From Pyrrhoderma lamaoense (Eukaryota > Basidiomycota > Agaricomycetes > Hymenochaetales > Hymenochaetaceae), in assembly GCA_002794735.1 (NCBI GenBank), contig NBAZ01000001.1:2542001-2606000 (forward strand): a stretch of DNA of 64,000 bases, read 5' to 3'. The stretch's first letter is position 1. Each line of letters starts with the position of its first letter. Of this stretch, positions 47,818 through 59,411 are shown one piece after another. The notes below the pieces were generated by a model. The model was not told the origin of the DNA. It searched no databases and was given only the letters and a program-made list of their open reading frames with translations. A program made the translations under genes and the position numbers.

Positions 47818-49806
47818 ATGTCCACCATAAGTTTTACGAAGCAAGCTTTGTCCGTCTTGAGCAGAGAGAAACCTCATGTATGCTTCATGAACACATCAGC
47901 CACAGGATAACAGATAACGATTTGATTTACTTCCACTAGTCTTCTATCACTGATCTCGTAGAAATTTTGACATCACCAAGTTATGAAGATGAGGCATTTG
48001 ATGGGTGAGCTTTCTTCTCATATATTTTACCGCTTGCAGCTTCCTGATATGCTTTAAGTATTCCCGAATTGGTCGAATCCATCAATTTACAACCAACAGG
48101 GTAATATAGCACTTTAATCTGGACATTATCGGACGCTCATACTCCAAACTACATCCAGACCGGCGGAAGCATCAAGAGCTATCAGAAAGAAGCTGAAGCA
48201 TGGAGATTCACGTAGACAGTACCGCGCATTAGTCGTGAGTCTCTCATGTACGCATTTAATATCTTGCTGTCTCATATACCATACGCTAGCTTTTAAAAGC
48301 GACAGTAGAGAACGCCGGTCACAAGTATCAAAGTACGCAGTGCTCACTCAAGTCTTATTCTTTATTACTCATAATATTATCATTTCAGCTACCTTCGCGG
48401 ACGAGCAATTAGTAGATGCTATCAAACAACTCGTGACTGACCCGGGTACGGACCCAAAGGTAAAGCGGAAACTCATTAGTGTTCTTCTCGCATGGCATAA
48501 GCAATTCCAAGGAGACCCTCAAATGTCTCTTGTCTCAAATCTCTATAAGTCTGCGCCCCACTCTACACTGGGAAGGGGTCCACAACAATTAGGCGGTGAG
48601 AGTGAGTATGAGAAGCGAAAGAGAGAGGAACGGGAAGCCAAGGAAGAAGCTAAGAGGAAGGCTAAGCAAGCCAAGGAAGAGAAACGGAAGAAAGAAGAGG
48701 AGGCTCGGCAACGACTGGCAAGAAGGAATAGACCTCCTTTCAACTTTGAGAGAGAGAAACCACAGATTCTTCAGTCCATTGCAGAGGCATCTCAGGCTGC
48801 AAACAACTTGGCTAATGCTTTAACGGTCAGTTAGTGAAGCCATGCCATGAATCTCGTCTATTGATAGTCGTATAGTTGGTTAATCCTGAGCACGAATCAG
48901 TACAAGACAATGCTAAGGTTAAGGAATGTCTTGAAGTAGCCAAGACTGTCCGTAAACGGATTGTCCGATACATTCAGGTCCGTTATCATATAACGTATCA
49001 AGGATAATTATTCACTCGCCATAGCTGGTTGAGAACGAGGAATTCATCGGCACTTTACTCGATACCAACGAAAGAATTATTGCATCACTACAAATGTACG
49101 ACAAGGTACTGCTTCACAAGCGCTTTGAAATTTTATAAGAAATAGCACTAAGCTGTTCTTAGCTCATATTGCCGGTCAAAACAGATCAAGATATTGCTGA
49201 AGCTCAACAACATTTGGCCGCGGTGAAGCTTACAAGTAATAACACTGGCGAAGTAGATCGACTACAAGAAAAACAGCGCGCCCAGATAGCACGTCATCGG
49301 AACAAGAGCACAAATGAGTCTGCCTCCGCGGGTTTACACCCGGATTTACAAGAACTTAGTTTTGGGGATATCGGCTCTAGTGAGAGGTAAGACTTTTTTT
49401 CTCTTGATTTCCCTGACAGTTTGTCGCCTAAACGAGTTATGTTTACTCAATTCTTTTTGTATCTAGATACTTACCTCCTCCACTACGTCCGGATACACGA
49501 GGTTCAGATGAGGAGAATGACGTAGATTACAATACACGAAGAGGTTCACTCTCCGATTTCAGTGATTATGAGTCTTCCGATGAAGAATCTCATGCTAAGC
49601 AAGCATCCTCGCGACCGACGAGCTATAGTAGCCCGTCCTCGTCAAGACAGAGGCCCTATGCCGCGGATTCCATCGATGACTTAAGTACAAGTACAGATCC
49701 ACGACAAAAGTTAATAGATCAGGAAGACCCGTTCGCCGATCCGTTTGCTGACCAACAAGAGGTCACTACTCCCGGGCTCGCTCAGAAACAAGGCATAGAA
49801 TGGTGA
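47818..49806 (+). CDS. LSB5: VHS-GAT domain protein, LSB5-like
   Basis: I chose ATG 47818. The short exon 47818-47877 encodes MSTISFTKQALSVLSREKPH and splices in phase 0 to 47941, giving SSITDLVEILTSPSYEDEAF. This reconstructs the start of a VHS domain that continues through ESINLQPTG, AIRKKLKHGDSRRQYRALV and ENAGHKYQTTFADEQLVDAI. A charged coiled coil rich in Lys/Glu (EEREAKEEAKRKAKQAKEEK) follows. Then comes a GAT-like three-helix region (about ECLEVAKTVRKRIVRYIQ to QMYDK), and a Ser/Asp-rich tail with two tandem PFAD motifs (EDPFADPFADQQ) and the ending KQGIEW. By family it is an adaptor linking actin-patch endocytosis and ubiquitin or Arf trafficking. No frame errors were seen. Confidence 0.88.
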
Positions 49807-50223
49807 ACAAACAGGAATCTAATGTAGTGCATGCGTTCTGTGGAAGATGTGCGTCAAGCATGAACAAGTTGCTCAGATACTACTACTAAAGTACAAGATG
49901 GATTGATTGTTGTAAACCTATATAAAAAACTTGGATTATCCCACATCGAATATGGAGGAAGACGACTATGGGCAAGTTTTAATATCCGAGGGCAGATGAT
50001 GGTAAGATGAAATCCCTAACTACCTAAAAGTCTATGAGAGTTCTACGTCTCCAAGACCCATAAATGTTGCGAAAGAAAATGCACGATCAAAGGCATGAAC
50101 TTGATAAAAGGAAACAAACAGGAAATGGTAACAATGAACAACAAATGGGTATGAAGATAAGTGAGTAAGTGAAACACAGAGAATCAGAAGCGTCATGAGA
50201 TACGTGTGGCATGATCACTTGTC
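49807..50223. other. Convergent 3' intergenic, LSB5/HST4
   Basis: 417 bp between two stop codons. It is AT-rich and nothing recognisable lies in it. Confidence 0.5.
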
Positions 50224-52008
50224 TTATGAAAAGACATCTTCTAAGGATGTATTGTTGACAGCTGTCCGAGTAGTTATGATTTCTACTACTACTTTCCCAC
50301 TCGAACCCGGGAGGGTCTTTGAGGTATTCTGGTTGGCCGACCTACTCTCCGTAAACAGGAGTCCCGTTTCCTCCGCAGATATGTTCTCCTTTGAGTCCAA
50401 GGTCATAAGATGCAGCTTCTTCGTTGGACTATACTCTTGAACACGTTTCGAATAATGCGAGTTTTTCCGCTGCCTTTTGCTTTTACTCGGTGAAGTCTGG
50501 GATTGCGTTTGGGGGAGGGAAAAATGAGTCGACGAATTCAGACCCAATGCATCTGATTTGGAAAAGACAGGTAATTGGGGAGGGATATTCTCAGTACCCT
50601 TGGCATTCCGTCTCCCCTTTTTGGACCCAGAAGCTGAAAAACCAATCGGAAACAAAATCAATAAGGGGGATTAATTAGGTGTACCACTTTTACATATGAA
50701 ATCAGCTATTCACCTTTCGTCGGTTTGCCACTTTTTGCAATAGTATTCTCCTTGGACGCTTTGAACATTCCTTCTTGATCATCCAAAGTGGTCTGTATCT
50801 GCCAATCAGCAGGCCTAAGCTTCTTCCAGTCGTCTAAAACACGCTCGACCCAAGCATCAGTCTCTCCTTCGATGTGATAATCTATGATCCCATCCCATTC
50901 ACTGGAAGGCGGTGTCTTATTTACAAAAATAACTTTCCCCTTCATAATGTTTTTTGACTTCCCGGGTTTTGGTGACGCCATTGCACATAATGGAGCTGAT
51001 GACTCTGAAGCGTTTGCTGTGGGTGGGGAGTTGCTGTTGCATGCACAACCTTTGCAAACTCTTTCACAAGTTTTTTCAATCCATGCACTTTTAGCGAAGT
51101 ACCCATGATTATTAAGAGATCCGGTTTTCGAGAGAGGTCGTTGGTCTCGATGGACCCAATATCATCACCTAATGGATGAGGCTCGTCATACAGTACGATA
51201 GCAGGTCTCAGTTTCCCTATTTTTAAGGCACGCGCTGATCTTGCCACTCGAGCGTCCGCTAGACAACCGCCAATGAAGTATAAGTACCAAAAAAAGAAGC
51301 CGTTAACGAGGGCTTACATCTAGTCGCACACTCAGGGCAATCCGGTGGGTTTCCTTCAAGAAATGCATTTGTATACTCATCGGTAAAGGGATAATCCGCA
51401 GAGCAAAGTGTACACCGAACTCGACGGATATCACCATGTAATTGTACATTTTTAACATCCTTTAAGTTGATCTTTGCCTTCCCCTTTCCACTACTCCTGG
51501 CCTCTTCACTGGCACTGCCAAGTAGGCCAACTCGCTCTTCTAGGCCATCAATATTCTGAGTATAAGAGCGTAATAATTTCCCTTTTAAGTCAAGTGTTTT
51601 GATGAATTGATGAGTCGGTGAAGGGGAAACAGAGTCAATAGACTGCTTTAACTTGGATATGAAGGTATAGAAGACTGCAGTCGATGTTGGATCACGAAAG
51701 AGTGAAACATCGAAAAGATCTCGGCCCTTGAGAACGGCATCTGGATATTGTTGTTTCACAAGATTATACAACCCATCTGAAGAGCGGAAGTCCTGTAGTG
51801 TTTGAATAACAATGTCACGAGTAAGAACGCGTACATCCGAGAGACATTGAAGGTATATATACGAACCGGGATGCCGCAGGAACATGAAATACCAGCACCT
51901 GTTACGACAACAATCTTTTTACTTTTGCCACTCCCAAGGATAAATTTGAAAGAGTTCTCCTGGTTGTTGGGTCAGCGGGGAGCTAGATAGGCGGAGAGTG
52001 GTCGCCAT
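50224..52008 (-). CDS. HST4: NAD-dependent histone deacetylase, HST4-type sirtuin
   Basis: Four exons. Sirtuin motifs in order: KIVVVTGAGISCSCGIPDFR (NAD binding), SYTQNIDGLE, VQLHGDIRRVRC with the catalytic His, zinc Cys pairs RCTLC and CPEC, RPAIVLYDEPHP, LLIIMGTSLKVHG, VIFVNKT and EWDGIIDYH. The pattern and C-terminal tail (DDWKKLRPADWQ) fit Hst3/Hst4, which remove H3K56 acetylation in the nucleus. Two frame breaks are seen. Near 51,970, LTQQPG shifts to NSFKFILGSGKSK, equal to one extra base in a C run or two lost. Near 51,038, one base is lost just after AKVVHA. The last exon (50,224-50,632) is Ser/Lys-rich with SPTKK and KENIS motifs, probably disordered. The start is the first ATG upstream of the sirtuin domain. 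Confidence 0.9.
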
Positions 52009-52508
52009 CGTCGCCTGAGGATGGCTGTTGGATGAGAAGAAAAGAGGGGAGTGTATAGTTGAAGATCGGCGCCACACTTTAACGAACTTCAAACCAACCA
52101 GCCCCTGGGAATTTTGCTCGCTTACACAACGACCGCGATTTTCTTGTCACTCAAGACGCGTCTTCACGTGAACGCTACGGTCCGATATACATGGCGTTAA
52201 CTGCCTTCCTCGTATGAATGTATCAAATTCTTATGCAACCTTCTTTTAGCGCTTTCTTTATTGATCTGACACTCTTTTTATTCTCTTTCTACGAGTTACT
52301 ATTATTGAAAACATTCATACAAATACATAAGTATCAAATAACCACGTCAATGGGAAGAGAGGTAATATATGCACACGCATACTATGTAAATTACCTAGAA
52401 TGTAAACATGATTCGTCAAGTTTGCAGTTCACTCATCTTCACCATAACTTACAAACATTATGACCACCATGGATGAAGAACACTGATGAGTTTACAAGCC
52501 GTGATCCT
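52009..52508. promoter_or_regulatory. HST4 promoter and RLC 3' flank
   Basis: A perfect 12-bp palindrome AAGACGCGTCTT at 52153-52164 contains an ACGCGT (MCB-type) box and abuts CACGTG at 52165-52170, about 145 bp before the HST4 start. The rest is AT-rich. Confidence 0.45.
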
Positions 52509-53284
52509 CTATCGCGAATCACCTTCTTCGGTCTCCTCGTTTACTCGTACAACCTTCGCCCATTCTCTATACTTGAAGTTCCCTTGTCTATCCGTAAAGG
52601 GCCCCTTCAACAGTCTATCGATCTTTGTAGATATAGATGTTAAGTAGGCGTCAATAGTCAGCATATCAACGTTAAGATGGTGCCATTTACCTCCTCTTCG
52701 CTCATACGGTCTCCTACCTCACTTAGCCATTTCCGTATCTCGTCAACCTTTACCATCCCAGTATCATTCTCATCGAAGCATTCAAACGCTTCTACCAGCT
52801 CCGCTTCACTATCGAACTCAAAGAGCCGTTCACCCATCATTGTCAAGAACATAGGGAAATTCACACCCTTGTCCGGCATTTCAGTATCATCAGCCCCTAT
52901 AACTACTGGTGATCTGAAATGACTTCCAGGACGTGCACTCAGTAGGCTATCAAGCATCTTAGGTGTTGGCGTTAGACCTAGTAGTAATTATGAATACAAT
53001 ATGTATTGAAGTTTAGCAAGCACTATCGTCAAGTATCCAGAATAATCAACTGAATAATGTTGCCCACCTAAGTTCGTAAAGACAGATTTCAGATCTTTCT
53101 CACTAACTATACCATCCCCATCTTGGTCAATGAGAGAGAAGGCTTCCTTAAACTGCTGTATCTGAGGAGCCTGGAAGAGTTGGAAAGCCCCTGAAGGCTC
53201 CCTACGAGATCGAGATCTTTGTCCTCTTGATATACCAGGTGGCTGAGTGTCGGGTGCCAAACTAGACGGATACTTGGGAGGCAT
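52509..53284 (-). CDS. RLC1: Myosin II regulatory light chain (RLC1-like)
   Basis: Three exons, about 205 residues. The basic, Ser-rich N-terminus SRGQRSRSRREPSGAFQLFQ contains a likely phosphorylation site next to the light-chain helix start. EF-hand 1 is canonical: DQDGDGIVSEKD, following QIQQFKEAFSLI. The second half has FPMFLTMMGERLFEFDSEAE, a degenerate EF-hand DENDTGMVKVDE, and KGPFTDRQGNFKYREWAKV. It binds the myosin II neck and regulates the cytokinetic ring. A Pro/Gly/Asp loop (GSHFRSPVVIGADDTEMPDK) lengthens the linker compared with yeast. ATG 53284 is chosen because MPPKYPSS begins family-like sequence; an upstream in-frame ATG at 53,356 is less likely. Confidence 0.88.
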
Positions 53285-53543
53285 GTTCTTTCTCTTTTTC
53301 CAGGAGCTCGGGAGTATAATACGACTTGACAGTACTAATGAATACCTTTGAAACATTCGAATATGATATCCTATTATCCAAACTGAATGGACACGCGATC
53401 ACGTGTTTGATGCATACACATACAATCGTTAAATTCGTAAATATGCAACTACAACTAATTGAACAGATTCAGATCAACAACAATGATAATACATGTCTAC
53501 CAAGAAATTCCTCTAAAGCGTCTCGAAACGATGGAGCGAACTG
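53285..53543. other. Intergenic, RLC promoter
   Basis: 259 bp between the RLC start and the RNA1 stop on the same strand. It serves as RLC promoter and RNA1 3' flank; no motif was noticed. Confidence 0.4.
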
Positions 53544-54786
53544 TTAAGCCCCAGTCAACGACGTATTTGCTAGTAATTCGGACAGATCCTTTGATTCCTT
53601 TTCGTCTTTCACAGTAGGTTCTTTCTTTTCTTCGAGCTCTTCTTCTTCTCCCTCGGCATCTTTCTCTTCTTCTTCACTTTCTTCCTCTTCATAATCCTCC
53701 ATATCGTCGAGTTCTTGTAAGGCATCTTCATGACCATGTGCTGCCAATGCTTCTTTGATATCAACAATGCATTGATCCTCTGGGTCAGCTCGGTTCGAGT
53801 TGATATCCAACATCGTGATTTGTGATCCATGGTCATGCACAGCCTTTGCAAGGATGCTGAAAGATCGGTGATCGAGTTCCCCAAGTTGAAGGTTGAGGCT
53901 TTCCAATTTAGGGTTCGAGCCGTTACTCAACGCAATTGCCAGTGCAATACCAGCTTTTCCACCCAAGAGACATTCGGCCAAATTCAAACTTTTGAGTTCA
54001 GGCCATGATGCCAGAGCCTTCGCAAGAGCACGAGTACCTAGTCCTTTTGCGCAATTATCTTGTAAGTCTAGGCTTTCAAGCTTTGGGTTCTTTGCCAGAC
54101 CCTTAGCAAGAGCCGCAATTCCATCCATTCGGATTCCATTCTGCGGCATCTTAACTTCAACGAGGTTCCCATGAGCAGCGAATGCTTCTGCAAATAGTGG
54201 AGCACTGTCATCTTGTAATCTGTTTCTTCCGCAGATTACAGTTCGCAGGTTTGATTGCTTGCCTTCAGCCTTGCTAAGTCGTGCAGACTCCAAAAGTGCA
54301 TTTGCGATGATGGCTCCCCCAGAAGGTCCTAGTCCGTTATTATTAAGTTTCAGAATTTGGAACGTCCTGTTTTTTGTGAGGAAAGGCACAATGGGGTCTG
54401 CCGACCTCCCTCCGAAAGCATTGTCGCTGAGATCAAGCTCAATGAGAGAAGTATGATTAATAAGTGAATCACAGATAGCAGTCAAAGCTTGTGGGATCTC
54501 AGAGATCAACCGTCCAGTGAAGACATCGGCGAAATCTGCAACCTTAATAATCATTCAAGTTGTTGTATAGACATAATGCAGTCAGAAGGCTTACCTTGAG
54601 TGACTTGAGCTCAGATAGTACTTCTGCAAGTGCTTCACTTGCTTCAACACCGAGTGTGTTACCACCGAAGTGAACTTCCTCAACATCCTTCATCTCTCGT
54701 AGGACCTTAAGATGTGGTTCGATATCTGCACGTGAATTGAGTTTAAGGCCTTGGCCATGGATTGAGAACGAGCGAGGTTTAGACAT
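53544..54786 (-). CDS. RNA1: Ran GTPase-activating protein RNA1 (RanGAP)
   Basis: Two exons give about 397 residues. Leucine-rich repeats of the ribonuclease-inhibitor type run through the protein, for example SLIELDLSDNAFGGRSADPI, LKLNNNGLGPSGGAII, VEVKMPQNGIRMDGIAAL and LESLDLQDNCAKGLGTRAL. CGRNRLQDDSAPLFAEAF matches the Asn-bearing catalytic loop region of RanGAPs. A long acidic tail (EEEESEEEEKDAEGEEEEL) is typical and is followed by SLTGA. It stimulates GTP hydrolysis by Ran in the cytoplasm, maintaining the gradient for nuclear transport. Start MSKPRSFSIHGQGLKLNS. No frame errors were seen. Confidence 0.94.
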
Positions 54787-55150
54787 GATGGTATAAAAGT
54801 GAGCTTGACTGATTGAGGTATAAAGCCTATGAAAGGCGGATGAAATTTAAGGTGGTGTATGTGGTTGTCTATGCACAAGAACTGTCAACTGGAGGTTAAT
54901 AGTCTACAAAATTGACGTGTCTTAGGTAATAAAGCATCCTATTTTTGGATCTTGATTTGATTCCAAAACAGGACGTGTAAGAGCTAAGTACAGCGTGATT
55001 GGTTGTTTATAAAAAAATTGTTACAGCTTTGAAAAAAAAAAGCTTGATATTAACTTTCAAATTAATTATTATACCAAAAATATAAGTTGTACAATAAGGA
55101 TAATATTCAAAGTTACACAACACCACTTGAAAATCAAGGATAGGAAAGAA
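54787..55150. other. Intergenic, RNA1 promoter
   Basis: 364 bp of AT-rich sequence between tandem minus-strand genes, with A and T runs near 55,010-55,060. No gene is seen. Confidence 0.4.
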
Positions 55151-56767
55151 TTAAACCCATTTTATGCGAGACATATCACCTAGCCAAAACGGTTTCAATA
55201 CTTCAGGGAGGTCTAGCCCTTCTACCTCACCGGATGGAGAGAATCTCGCCCCGTTTTCTATGAGTGCAACAATCAATCGCGGAATAGCAGCAGCAGTACC
55301 ATTCAGTGTATGTGCAAAAGGAAGAGGAGCTTCAACCCGCGACTCGTCGGAGTATCTATACCGAATATGCAAGCGACGGGCTTGGTAGTCTGTACAGTTT
55401 GAAGTTGATGATATTTCACCCCACGAACCCCTACCCGGCATCCATGCTTCGACATCATACTTCCTATACGCGCTAGCACCGAGCTCTTCTGTCGGCATGT
55501 CTAATACCCTAAATACGATATACCATCAGTTACAATGTTAGGTGAAAGCGATTCGTTAAATACCTGAGTGGGAATTTCAAGCCTTTGAATATGTCTATCT
55601 GTAAATCGAGCATCTCTTGCATCATTTTCTCACTTTCGCCCTGTGGTGTGACTACAAATAACTCTAGCTTGGAGAATTGGTGTACACGATACAGGCCCCT
55701 TGTATCGGCTCCTCGAGCTCCTGCTTCAGAGCGAAATGCTCGGCCAATTCCTACTAGTTTCCTTGGAAGTTCCTCCCTTTGGTAGATTTTATTGGCAAAT
55801 AAGCCGGCCAAAGGAATTTCAGCAGTCCCGCTTAGGACTAGTTCAGGTTGTGGAGGGGTTGCACTTTGGAGATGATACATTTGATGGACAGGTGGATCAC
55901 TTTGGTCTCGAGGCTGAAAGCCACATCGCATTGCAACATCTGCCTTCACAACATCTGGGGTGGTAGTAGGGATAAATCCTCGTTGGATTGCCTTACTCAT
56001 GGCATATTGAGTCAAAGCTAGTTCTAGCAGGGCACCTTCGTTGAGGAGATAATACCAAGATGAGCCTGTTACTGTCGCTGCCGCTTCAAGTTCAAGGAGC
56101 TGTAAAGCTCTGCCAACAGTGACATGATCTCTGGAACTTGACACAGGAAGAGGGTCTGGTCCATAGGTTGCAATAGTGTTTGCAGCCTCTTCTGGTCCAA
56201 TAGGAACATCCTGATGAGTGTCATTTGGGATCGCGAGCGCCAAGGAATATAGCTGCTCATCAATTTCCGCTAGCTTTTCCTCTAGTCTTGTGATATCAGC
56301 TTTGAGAGTTTTTGCTTCCTTCCTTACAGCTTCCTTCGCCTCCCCCCTACTATCTCGTATTTTGTCTCCAATATTGGAACGTAAATGTAATTTTCCATTT
56401 AGCTCAGATGAACATTGTTTATGCTCTTCGTAGAGACGGGCGACACTCTGTACGGCTCCGACTGGGACGGGTGCCTTTCTGTTGAATGCATTATGTGATT
56501 TGTATAGAACGTTTTCTGATATTGAGCGATAGTCCAGACGCGGTCTTGGAAGGCCAGAGGAAGCAGTAACGCGAGGTGCTTCATTTGTTCTAATCGGGAG
56601 TGAAGAAGTAATTGGTCGTCTCCGGCTGTGCTTCGTTCATTTTAGCTTTAGTACGAAAGGTTTCTAAGCCTACGAGAGCTCACTGGTATTACAATTGGTT
56701 TCGACCTGAGAATGCTTTCAGGGCTTACGCAGTTGACGTGTGTTCGTCCAACCCTGTTCAGCAGCAT
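55151..56767 (-). CDS. DIA4: Seryl-tRNA synthetase, probably mitochondrial
   Basis: Class II synthetase of about 510 residues. The N-terminal tRNA-binding coiled coil spans roughly [20 protein letters not shown] to [18 protein letters not shown]. The core has [31 protein letters not shown], motif 2 in [20 protein letters not shown] followed by [12 protein letters not shown], and motif 3 in [20 protein letters not shown]. The mitochondrial form is suggested by the [20 protein letters not shown] start region and by a possible presequence. The 5' end is uncertain. ATG 56767 opens [18 protein letters not shown] with a possible 49-nt intron before CCGGAGACG. That model needs one missing base near 56,565 to join [13 protein letters not shown]. 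Alternatively translation begins elsewhere. The core is certain, the start is not. Confidence 0.88.
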
Positions 56768-56881
56768 GTCTGGTTTAGCCGTGGAAACTTGAATGTGACA
56801 AAGTGATCGTCCGCACGAGAAACGCGAAAACGCGCTTCATTGAAAACAAATGTCAACAACGCGTGCTTCGCATTCTCCGTC
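56768..56881. promoter_or_regulatory. 114-bp divergent promoter SerRS/RFC4 with ACGCG boxes
   Basis: ACGCG occurs at 56822-56826 and 56830-56834, and ACGCGT at 56859-56864. These match the MBF (MCB) element of G1/S genes, which suits RFC4. The two start codons are only 114 bp apart. Confidence 0.55.
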
Positions 56882-58331
56882 ATGTCCACAATTAAAGGGA
56901 AAGCACCAGCTAACGAAACCTCCTACGAGCTTCCGTGGTATGTAACGGGTGTTGAACACGTAGAGTTTCTCATGCCTTATCGACTTTTAGGGTGGAAAAA
57001 TATAGACCACAACTACTAGATGACATTGTCGGAAACTCCGAAACTATCGAACGTCTAAAGGTTATTGCAAGAGAGGGTAATTGCCCACATATAATCATAT
57101 CTGTATGTAAAATGCCATTCATGCAGTCCGAAAAAAACCCCTACTGAACTGATCATATGTAGGGTCTTCCTGGAATTGGGAAAACCACAAGCATTCACTG
57201 TCTAGCACATCAGCTCCTCGGAGATGCGTATAAGGAGGGAGTATTAGAGTTGAACGCCTCAGACGAAAGGTATGTGCACATTATCTAGGATATCTCTCAC
57301 AGCTGAGCCTGTAATAGAGGAATTGATGTCGTTCGTAATAAAATTAAATCATTTGCTCAAAAGAAAGTCACACTCCCTCCTGGAAGACATAAAATCGTTA
57401 TTCTTGACGAAGCAGACAGGTGTGTTTCTTCTTGATTCTCAATACTCATGACTCTGAATATTCCTCAGTATGACTGCTGGAGCACAACAAGCACTGCGAC
57501 GAACAATGGAAATATACTCAAATACCACCCGATTCGCGTTAGCATGCAACATGTCTAACAAAATCATTGAACCTATCCAATCAAGATGTGCAATCCTTCG
57601 CTATGCAAAGCTTCACGACGCAGAAATACTAAAACGACTGCTTGAGATTTGTGAATATGAAAAAGTAACTATCATATAACGTCCTTGCAAAATTACCTCT
57701 AAAAGGCTTTCAGGTACAATATAATGATGATGGTTTGACGGCTCTGATCTTCACCTCCGAAGGTGATATGAGACAAGCTATAAATAATCTACAATCAACG
57801 CACTCAGGGTTTGGATTTGTTTCTGGAGACAATGTTTTCAAAGTCTGCGACCAGCCCCACCCAATCATAGTTCAAGCAATGATCAAAGCATGTGCTAAAG
57901 GGGATATAGGTAATTCAATGGATAAATTGAATGAATTATGGGATCAAGGATACAGCGCGGTTGACATTGTCGTAACCATATTCCGAGTTGTGAAAACCTT
58001 CGATGAGTGCGAATAGAGCTATCAGAAACCACATTAAACATAGAAACTTACCAAATTTTTCTTTAGAATTCCAGAATACACAAAGCTTGAATTCATAAAG
58101 GTAAGTCACATCTTAATGATGTTGTTCGATTAATATGAATATTCATCAAACCAGGAAATTGGATTCACACACATGCGAATTCTTGAGGGAGTCGGCACGC
58201 TGGTACAACTAGGTGGTTTAATTGCACGACTTTGTAAGATGGTAGGTTGCTACAGAAATACTTTTTATTAGTCTCAGTTTGTGATTCTGACATACGGATA
58301 GAATATGAAACCAGAATTATTCAAGATTTAG
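56882..58331 (+). CDS. RFC4: Replication factor C subunit RFC4
   Basis: Multi-exon gene of about 330 residues. Start [19 protein letters not shown] splices to [18 protein letters not shown]+ motifs: Walker [29 protein letters not shown], Walker [31 protein letters not shown], and the SRC motif [13 protein letters not shown]. Then sensor 2 [14 protein letters not shown], and the C-terminal collar domain ending [20 protein letters not shown]. Blocks such as [17 protein letters not shown] match yeast Rfc4 (human RFC2). It is part of the clamp loader for PCNA. Exon phases are clean; the stop is at 58,331. Confidence 0.94.
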
Positions 58332-59411
58332 ATCTGAGCATGTATCATACTATTACATTGAACATGAAAACTACGTTTTTTCTCTGCCATGCTTGCTCCA
58401 GAAACCAGGAACCAGCCCTTGTTTGATCTTCATAAGAGTAGAAATTAGTAACTATAATGTCTCTAGAATTTGTTACACAGATATCATAGGGAATAGAGTT
58501 CATATACTTGTATCAGGTAAAGGGCTATGTCTGTATGAAATGTGTACTATGGAAAGGATGATGTCTCGATCTCGAACACAAAAGCCGTCATCCACTCGAC
58601 ATCGATGTCTGCCAAGCTATCTAACAAAGCCCTTTCACTTAGAGCCTCTCTTTAGTTCCGTTTCTGGATGCCCTATTCTTCGATGTGGACAAGCAACATC
58701 AAAGTAATATTTTGCGTTGTTGATAGGTGTTTCAATTCTCGCCAGAGGGTACCTCAAAGATTCCACGTGTCAAGGGGTTCTCTGATATACTCTCTTATTT
58801 CTAACAAGTGGAATTAGAGGGAGTAGATAGTAGCTGGCAGAGTGTATTATCAAGAGTGTGTGATGATGATGGGGGAAGAAAGGGGATACGGAGCGACTTC
58901 TTGTGACGATGTGGTTTTATATAGGTATTTGAGGCTGGAGATGTCTTTCCTCCTTTTGAGCTGGGAAATTTGCTATGGATAAAGCCTTAGATACGATGAG
59001 GCCAGTATGGTTTTGAAGGCACATACATGCATATATCGCATTGCGTTCTAAGATACGTCTCTATTTCAGTTGATTTCTCACTTAAGATTTGAGTTTTCTC
59101 ATGATGGGCTGGAGTAATTCAATTAAAACACAATAGTCTAGGATTTTCAACTCTAACTCGATCCATGTTAACCTTCAAGCGGCTAACATAGATGAAATTG
59201 AAACTGGAATTTAAAAAGACAAACTTGAAGGATCCATTTCACTGAATGGTCAGAATTTGGATTTATGATACTTTATATAATACTATATCATGCGATCTTG
59301 TTTGGGGCACTTGCTGACTAAAGCAATAAGCTAATACTAAGCTATAGTGGTGCATATAGGGAGGGGGCCTTTCTCTTTTAAAGGACCTTTAATTTTTCAA
59401 TCTTCTCAATC
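58332..59411. other. Intergenic, no gene seen
   Basis: 1.1 kb between two plus-strand genes. A 104-codon frame at 58,393-58,707 has no recognisable content. The rest is AT-rich. Confidence 0.45.

Noticed and set aside
47634..47939. 101-codon frame as the start of the LSB5-like gene
   Set aside because: The VHS domain start is explained by exon 47818-47877 joined to 47941; the longer frame does not lead into the domain.
58393..58707. 104-codon frame downstream of RFC4
   Set aside because: No motif and no splice context.
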